A DNA stretch of 64,000 nt. Source: Deltaproteobacteria bacterium (GTDB lineage Bacteria; Desulfobacterota; Binatia; Binatales; Binataceae). Below, in pieces: positions 59,166-64,000 of this stretch. The stretch spans positions 62,001 through 126,000 of the forward strand of contig JAKBMB010000007.1 in assembly GCA_021831785.1 (NCBI GenBank), given 5' to 3'. A model generated the notes under the pieces. It saw only the letters and a program-made list of their open reading frames with translations, was not told the origin of the DNA and did not search any database. Each line of letters starts with the position of its first letter. Position 1 is the first letter of the stretch. The translations under genes and the position numbers were made by a program.

Positions 59166-61178
59166 TTAGTCGGTAACTTCCTCCTGAAGCGATGCGCAGA
59201 CCAGGGTTTGCGGGTCGAGGTCCTGCAAGAAGCGCGACACTTGCCCCATCGTGAAGCCCACGCCGCGTTCGAACATGTAAATCGGGTAAGCCAGGTAAAG
59301 CTCGTCGCGAGCGCGCGTGCTCGCGACGTACATCAAGCGCCGCTCTTCCTCGAGCTCGTCGGCGCCGACGCTTTGCGGCGGCGGAAAGCGGCCGTCCGCG
59401 GCCCAGATCAGAAACACCACCTTCCACTCCAGACCCTTGGCCGAATGGATTGTGCTGAGGGTCAAGCACTCGTCTCCGCGGTCGGCCGCAAGCACGCCGC
59501 CGACCGCGTCGGAGGGCGGCTCCAGCGCCATGTCCGCGAGCATCGCCTGCAAGCTTCGGTAGCGCTGGGCAATTTGCTGAAAGTGCTCCAGGTCGCGCTC
59601 GCGGCGGGGGTAATCATCGGGGTAAGATTCGCGCATCAGCGGTAAGTAGTAATCGACCACCGTGGCGAGCTGATTGGCCGGCGGCTCAAGGGCGCGCCTG
59701 AGCGAGGCCGTCAGCGCGGCCAATTTCGCCAGCGCCTGGGCCGCGGTAGGGTGCTTGCCGACCGCCTCCGGCGCCTTGTCCTTGAGTGCCTGCTCGGGGT
59801 CGTCCGCGCGCGACAAAGCCTCGACCAGGAGCTGGGCCCGCCGGTTGCCCACGCCGCGAATCAGCGTCAGCGCGCGCAGCCAGGAGACGGCGTCGGCGGG
59901 ATTGGCGGCCACGCGCAGATGCGCCACGACGTCTTTGACGTGGGCGGTCTCGACGAACTTAAAGCCGCCGCGCTTGACGAACGGTATATCGCGGCGCTGA
60001 AGCTCGAGCTCGAGGTCGAAAGAGTGAAAGCTCGAGCGGAAAAGCACCGCGATTTCGCCCAGCTCGACGCCCTCTTCACGCAGTTCAAGGATGCGCTGGG
60101 CGACGAAACGCGACTGCATGTGCTCGTCTTGGGCGCGCACCAGCAGCGGGCGGAATTGCCCCGTGCGGCGGGTAAAAAGGGTCTTGCTGTACTTATGGGA
60201 AGCGCGCGTCAAAATCTCGTTGGCAAGGTCAAGTATGCCCTGCAGCGAGCGGTAGTTTTCCTCAAGCTTGATGATCCGGGTGCCGGCAAATCGGCGCGGG
60301 AACTCCAGGATGTTGCGAAAATCGGCGCCGCGAAAAGAGTAAATCGATTGGCCGTCGTCGCCCACGGCCATGACGTTTTGATGGGTCGCGGCGAGCAAGC
60401 GTACCAGATCGGCCTGAATCGGGTTCGTATCCTGATACTCGTCGACTAGGATGTAGCGAAAATGGTCCGAGAGGCGCCGGCGAACCTCCGCGCTGCCTTG
60501 CAGCAACTCGGCCAGCACGTAGAGCAGGTCGTCATAGTCGAGCAACGCCCGCGCGCGCTTGTACTGCGTGTAATTCTCGGCCAGGCGCGCGATGTCCGCG
60601 GCGTAATCGAGCAAATGGGGAAAGTCCGCCTCCAGCTCCTGGTCCAGCGAGCGCGCCTTGTTGCGCGCCATGCTGATAACTTCCGCGAGCGTGCCCTTGT
60701 TGGGAAATCGGCGCTCCCTGGAGGCAAACCCCATCTGCCCCCGTACCAAGTTGATCAGGTCCTCCGTATCGCCGCGGTCGAGGATGCTGAAGTTGCTCGG
60801 CAGGTCGATAGCTTTGCCGTAGCGCCTGAGCACGCCGTTGGCAAACGAATGAAAGGTCCCGCCGGTCACCGCCCGGCTGCGCTCGCCCGCCAGCCGCTCG
60901 ACGCGCGAGAGCATTTCTTGCGCCGCGCGGCGGGTGAACGTGAGCATCAGGATCGCCTGCGGCGGCACGCCGCTCTCGATCAACCGCGCCACGCGGTAGA
61001 CCAGCGTGCGCGTCTTGCCGGAGCCGGCGCCCGCGACGACCAGCGCCGGCCCTTCGTCGTGCATCACGGCTTCGAGCTGGGCGGAATTAAGCAGCGACGA
61101 ATAGTCGACCCTAAAGCCGCGGCTGGTGCCCGCCTCTTTGCGCAAGAGTAGAATTTTGTCGCCCAAAGCGCCGTTCAT
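59166..61178 (-). CDS. UvrD/PcrA-like superfamily I DNA helicase
   Basis: The 670-residue protein has all the SF1A motifs: Q-motif LNSAQLEAV, Walker A VVAGAGSGKTRTLVYR, motif Ia MLTFTRRAAQEM, Walker B YILVDEYQDTNPIQ, motif III AVGDDGQSIYSFRGAD, motif IV LEENYRSLQGIL, and motifs V and VI as STIHSAKGLEWKVVF and RRLMYVASTRARDEL. It is a 3'-5' helicase of the repair type. It is shorter than PcrA (about 720) and lacks a long C-terminal tail. The MBL-fold gene follows, possibly overlapping by one base. Confidence 0.93.
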   Translation of the reverse strand: MNGALGDKILLLRKEAGTSRGFRVDYSSLLNSAQLEAVMHDEGPALVVAGAGSGKTRTLVYRVARLIESGVPPQAILMLTFTRRAAQEMLSRVERLAGERSRAVTGGTFHSFANGVLRRYGKAIDLPSNFSILDRGDTEDLINLVRGQMGFASRERRFPNKGTLAEVISMARNKARSLDQELEADFPHLLDYAADIARLAENYTQYKRARALLDYDDLLYVLAELLQGSAEVRRRLSDHFRYILVDEYQDTNPIQADLVRLLAATHQNVMAVGDDGQSIYSFRGADFRNILEFPRRFAGTRIIKLEENYRSLQGILDLANEILTRASHKYSKTLFTRRTGQFRPLLVRAQDEHMQSRFVAQRILELREEGVELGEIAVLFRSSFHSFDLELELQRRDIPFVKRGGFKFVETAHVKDVVAHLRVAANPADAVSWLRALTLIRGVGNRRAQLLVEALSRADDPEQALKDKAPEAVGKHPTAAQALAKLAALTASLRRALEPPANQLATVVDYYLPLMRESYPDDYPRRERDLEHFQQIAQRYRSLQAMLADMALEPPSDAVGGVLAADRGDECLTLSTIHSAKGLEWKVVFLIWAADGRFPPPQSVGADELEEERRLMYVASTRARDELYLAYPIYMFERGVGFTMGQVSRFLQDLDPQTLVCASLQEEVTD

Positions 61179-61554
61179 CCTACCATGTCTCGCATTTCGC
61201 GCGACCGGCCAAGACGCATTGTGTCACCTTCGGAGCGGCGATCAAGGATCATCAGCATGATCTCCACGCTGACCGGCGCGGCGGCTTGGCGTGGGGGGCA
61301 ACTGCTTGTGAATATCGCAGGCCACAGGCGATCGGCGAAATGAGCGCCGCAGAGCTCGTCGCCTGTCTCCGGCGCGTCGGGTGCGCCTGGTTGAGCACGC
61401 GCGCGAAATGCGGCCGGCCGTGCGCTGCGGCCGAGCGCAAATTGCGGTGCGACACTGTCGTTGCGTGTCGTGTCCCTCTGAAAAAACGCGCGCTTCCAAA
61501 GCGGCCGGACGCGGGCTGCGCGCCGCCCTATCAGCGCAGGCAGGCGTGCCAGCG
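61179..61554. other. Intergenic region with no recognised gene
   Basis: This 376-base gap lies between two minus-strand genes. The plus-strand frames through it continue antisense into the next gene and look fortuitous. I see no RNA gene or clear terminator. Confidence 0.4.
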
Positions 61555-62337
61555 CTACCGACGCCCGAGGCCGCCAACGGGTCGAAAGTGGCCGAGGAAC
61601 GGCCCGGTCTCAAAGCCGGGACGGTTGGCACCGATCGCGCCAGGACCGCTCGGCGCACCGGGCTTGGCCGCGCCGATAAGGCCGGTGCCGGCCGGCGCGG
61701 TATTTGAGACCGGGCCCGCCACTGGTTGGGCCGTTGTGGTATTTACCGCGAAGGGGCTCAAGCCGAAGACCGGGATGCCGAAGAAAAAGGGCAATCCTAC
61801 CAGAGTTCCGGCACCGAGAAACGGCACCGCGCCCGCGAAGGCGCCGAAACCGGGACCCACCATTTCGTTTTGAAACTGCTCCTCATAGGCCTGGATGTCA
61901 TTGGGCATCTCCGCGGTCGCCGAGCCGGCCTGCGGCTCAGACAACGCGTTGATGCTGCCGGTCGAGCCGACGGCCGGCGCCGGCGCAACTGTGCTCCGCT
62001 GCTGCTCGGCGGCGCGCAATTCGGGACGAATCTTAAGCTGATCGTCGATATCGATCCACGGGTTGCCGAAAAATTCGCCTGCGCGCAACTCGACCGTGAT
62101 TTTTTCATCGGTGCTGGCCACGAAGCCGAATAAAATAACTTTGCGGTCGCCGAGGCGGTTGTCGAGAACCTGAGCGCGCGCCAACGGGAAATGGTTGTTG
62201 ACCTGGAGATAGCCGGTGAGCGAGCGGCTTAGGGGTATGTTCTGGGAAAAATCATCCGCGTGCAGCGTTGACGGCGATAGCGTCAACCAGATACCGATCA
62301 GCACGGCCCGCGCGAGCACACGCCCACTAGCCGCCAT
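61555..62337 (-). CDS. Exported protein with Gly/Pro-rich C-terminus, function unknown
   Basis: The 260-residue protein starts with a signal peptide (MAASGRVLARAVLIGIWLTL, then SPSTLHA). A globular region follows (about residues 35-120) with SLTGYLQVNNHFPLARAQV and RKVILFGFVASTDEKITVEL, which reads as beta-rich. After this come a polar linker, a hydrophobic Gly/Phe segment (GFGAFAGAVPFLGAGTLVG and LPFFFGIPVF) and a tail of Ala/Gly/Pro repeats ending GHFRPVGGLGRR. The pattern suggests an envelope protein. No family is recognised. Confidence 0.7.
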   Translation of the reverse strand: MAASGRVLARAVLIGIWLTLSPSTLHADDFSQNIPLSRSLTGYLQVNNHFPLARAQVLDNRLGDRKVILFGFVASTDEKITVELRAGEFFGNPWIDIDDQLKIRPELRAAEQQRSTVAPAPAVGSTGSINALSEPQAGSATAEMPNDIQAYEEQFQNEMVGPGFGAFAGAVPFLGAGTLVGLPFFFGIPVFGLSPFAVNTTTAQPVAGPVSNTAPAGTGLIGAAKPGAPSGPGAIGANRPGFETGPFLGHFRPVGGLGRR

Positions 62338-62724
62338 CTTGGTCCACCTGACAATAGACTATGGCCAAGCGCAGATGCTTCGCAAGGGCCCGCTCATGCG
62401 AAAGCGAAGCATGCGGCGCCAACCGCGCCGGGTCGCGGACGTTGAATAAAGCACCGCCTTCTTGCGTCTACCGGGAGCTTTGGCGCTCGCGCCGTAAAGC
62501 AGACGTTATATAAGGACCGCGAAATTGCGTTTGCCGCTCTACTTGGTCCGATCTAGACCACCGGCTAGTGCTGGATTTGCGAGTCGGCTTATAAGGGATT
62601 GCCGCGATTCATCGGCGGGCGCGGGCCGGCGCGACGATCCTCTTTGGTCGCTTCCCCGGCTTTAACCGGTTAGCGTAATCCTTCAACATTAACCACATTA
62701 ACCACAGAGCGGAGAGATCCTCCT
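62338..62724. other. Intergenic region upstream of TolC-family gene
   Basis: This 387-base gap lies between divergent genes. It contains an imperfect inverted repeat with ATGCTTCGC and GCGAAGCAT (about 62374-62412), and a direct nine-base repeat ATTAACCAC near 62690-62708. No gene is apparent. Confidence 0.4.
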
Positions 62725-64000
62725 ATGGCAAAGTGTAAGGCAAAATTCTCGCTGTGGATTTTATCGGTTGGTTTGTTGATGTGCCTGTCAAGCGGGCCCG
62801 GACCGGCAGCAACGGTCGACGAATACCCAATCACGCCCGGCGCCGAGTTAACGCTAAAGCAAGCCATACTAGTCGCGCTCAAGTACCACCCCAGGCGCAA
62901 GCAAAGAATCTACGAGGCGAACGCGAGCCGCGAGAAAATCGGCGAGGCGCGCGCGCTGATGGGTCCGCAACTCCATGGCGTGGCGGAGGAAATCGGCGCG
63001 ACCAACAATCCCGTCGGCAACACCGAGTACATCGCGTATCCCTTTTATAATATGCCGACGATTCACGCGGATAACTTTTCGCGCGGGGCGCAGGAGCGCA
63101 ACGGCAATCAGTTCGCCTGGTACAACAACTTCTTGGGCGGCTATTCACTGGACCAGTTCTTATTCGACTTCGGCCGCCATCGCGGCTTCGTCAAGCAGCG
63201 CGAGTTCGAGGCCCAGGCCGCCGAGTACCGGCAGAGACTGACCGATCTGAACCTGATCTTCGAGGTCTCCCGCCGCTATTTCGCGCTGCTTAGAGCCAAA
63301 CAGATGGTGCGCGTCTACGAAAAGGCGATCGAGCAGCGCCGGTTTCACCTCCATGAAGCCCAGGTCAAGGCGGCGGCCAAACTCAGGCCCGACGTGGACA
63401 TCTATGCTACCGAGGCGGAGCTGCAGCGCGCCCAGCTTCATATGGTTGACGCGCGCTACGCGGTCGCGGACGCCAAAGTGGCGCTCGATAACGCGATGGG
63501 CTTAAGCGACCTCGCGCCGAGCTACGAACCGGCCGACATACTCACCTACGGAAAGATCAGCGATACGATGAGAGGGTTGCTGCAACTTGCCTACCGCACT
63601 CGACCCGACATCAAAATGTTCCAGGCGCTGATCGAGGCAATGGGCGCTCAGATAGTTCAATATCGAAGCGATTATTTTCCGAGCGCGGGCGTCTTCTCGG
63701 AGTCAACCACGATGGGTACGGCAATCTCGATGCCTGCCAATAACTGGGCTCTTGGCCTGGTCGTACACTGGCCCATCTTCAACAGCTTTTTGACTACGCA
63801 CCAGTTACAGGCGGCTAAGTTGAGTCAGAAAGCGATTGAGTACGGTCTTGCCGATCTCAACCAGATCGTCATCTACCAAGTCAAGACTTCGTTTCTGAAC
63901 TGGCAGGCCTCGGTCGAGCGCATCGACCGCGCCGAGAAGGCGCTGGCCGCCTCGCGCGTGGAGCTTGAGCTAGTCGAAAAACGCTACGAGGCCGGACTCA
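62725..64000 (+). CDS. TolC-family outer-membrane efflux protein (cut by window end)
   Basis: The frame is open for 425 codons to the window end. GGAGAG precedes the ATG. A signal peptide (MAKCKAKFSLWILSVGLLMC, then SGPGPAA) leads into the TolC-type repeat: LTLKQAILVALKYHPRRKQRIYEAN, then long coiled-coil helices (FEVSRRYFALLRAKQMVRVYE and the later YQVKTSFLNWQASVERI), with QFLFDFGRHRG and ALGLVVHWPIFNSF as membrane-barrel strands. The family forms trimeric outer-membrane channels for RND or type I exporters. It is not linked to the RND genes at 8798-13214, though it could serve them. The C-terminal end is outside the window. Confidence 0.9.
   Translation, partial: MAKCKAKFSLWILSVGLLMCLSSGPGPAATVDEYPITPGAELTLKQAILVALKYHPRRKQRIYEANASREKIGEARALMGPQLHGVAEEIGATNNPVGNTEYIAYPFYNMPTIHADNFSRGAQERNGNQFAWYNNFLGGYSLDQFLFDFGRHRGFVKQREFEAQAAEYRQRLTDLNLIFEVSRRYFALLRAKQMVRVYEKAIEQRRFHLHEAQVKAAAKLRPDVDIYATEAELQRAQLHMVDARYAVADAKVALDNAMGLSDLAPSYEPADILTYGKISDTMRGLLQLAYRTRPDIKMFQALIEAMGAQIVQYRSDYFPSAGVFSESTTMGTAISMPANNWALGLVVHWPIFNSFLTTHQLQAAKLSQKAIEYGLADLNQIVIYQVKTSFLNWQASVERIDRAEKALAASRVELELVEKRYEAGL

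Noticed and set aside
61286-61873. 195-codon plus-strand ORF antisense to the exported protein gene
   Set aside because: It has no ribosome site, is Arg/Pro/Cys-rich, and its second half mirrors the Gly/Pro repeats of the real gene on the other strand.
1-64000. CRISPR array, rRNA operon, prophage or integrase
   Set aside because: No regularly spaced direct repeats, no rRNA-like stretch and no phage or integrase genes were found. tRNA-Asp is intact with no duplicated 3' end that would mark an attachment site.

Overview
The window is high-GC, gene-dense DNA from a Gram-negative bacterium. The Gram-negative call rests on an RND pump, a TolC-type channel, lipoproteins and a Sec-exported nitrous oxide reductase. 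The orders maf-yggS-proC-yggT and rplM-rpsI-argC recall Desulfobacterota/Myxococcota-like genomes and soil lineages such as Binatota. That placement is an inference from gene order, not a measured result.

Layout. 1-4213: lytic transglycosylase (cut by the window start), Maf, YggS, ProC, YggT. 4321-8453: a glycosyltransferase, then a sulfur module (TauE-type exporter, DUF1634 protein, persulfide dioxygenase fused to rhodanese). 8798-13214: RND adaptor and permease. 13429-15710: tRNA-Asp, L13, S9, ArgC. 15722-20927: CitE-like lyase, a large FAD/Fe-S dehydrogenase, and an HtrA-like protein with all three catalytic residues replaced. 21830-25559: a tightly coupled LuxE-LuxC-class III aminotransferase operon. 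25662-30075: G3E GTPase with a CxxC partner, a lipoprotein, NAD synthetase.

30718-47001 is the most interesting region. Every gene there lies on the minus strand. It holds two separate CuA/heme-copper oxidoreductase sets, CstA-YbdD, and a Sec-type nos cluster (cytochrome c, NosZ, a NosB-like protein, NosL, NosD, NosF, NosY). In both subunits I the histidine ligands are intact, but the active-site tyrosine position of oxygen reductases holds Asn in one and Gln in the other. The second set is led by a sulfocyanin-like blue copper protein and followed by an Rrf2 regulator with three cysteines. I infer a NO to N2O to N2 respiratory module built on non-canonical NO reductases.

47337-48243 is a scar: an IS110 start, a methyltransferase 3' fragment and a decayed IS1182-like transposase. 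48495-57627 is mainly housekeeping (RdgB, Ddl, GuaB with a terminator hairpin in its leader, ZIP transporter, FtsB, MFS pump, HemJ/CopD-like protein, GloB, FabI). Among these lies a complete transcription unit for a 21-residue lysine-rich peptide (promoter, strong Shine-Dalgarno, ORF, terminator). 57881-58015 carries REP-like GC-rich repeats. 58288-64000 holds an MBL-fold hydrolase, a UvrD-type helicase, a secreted protein of unknown function and the start of a TolC-family channel cut by the window end.
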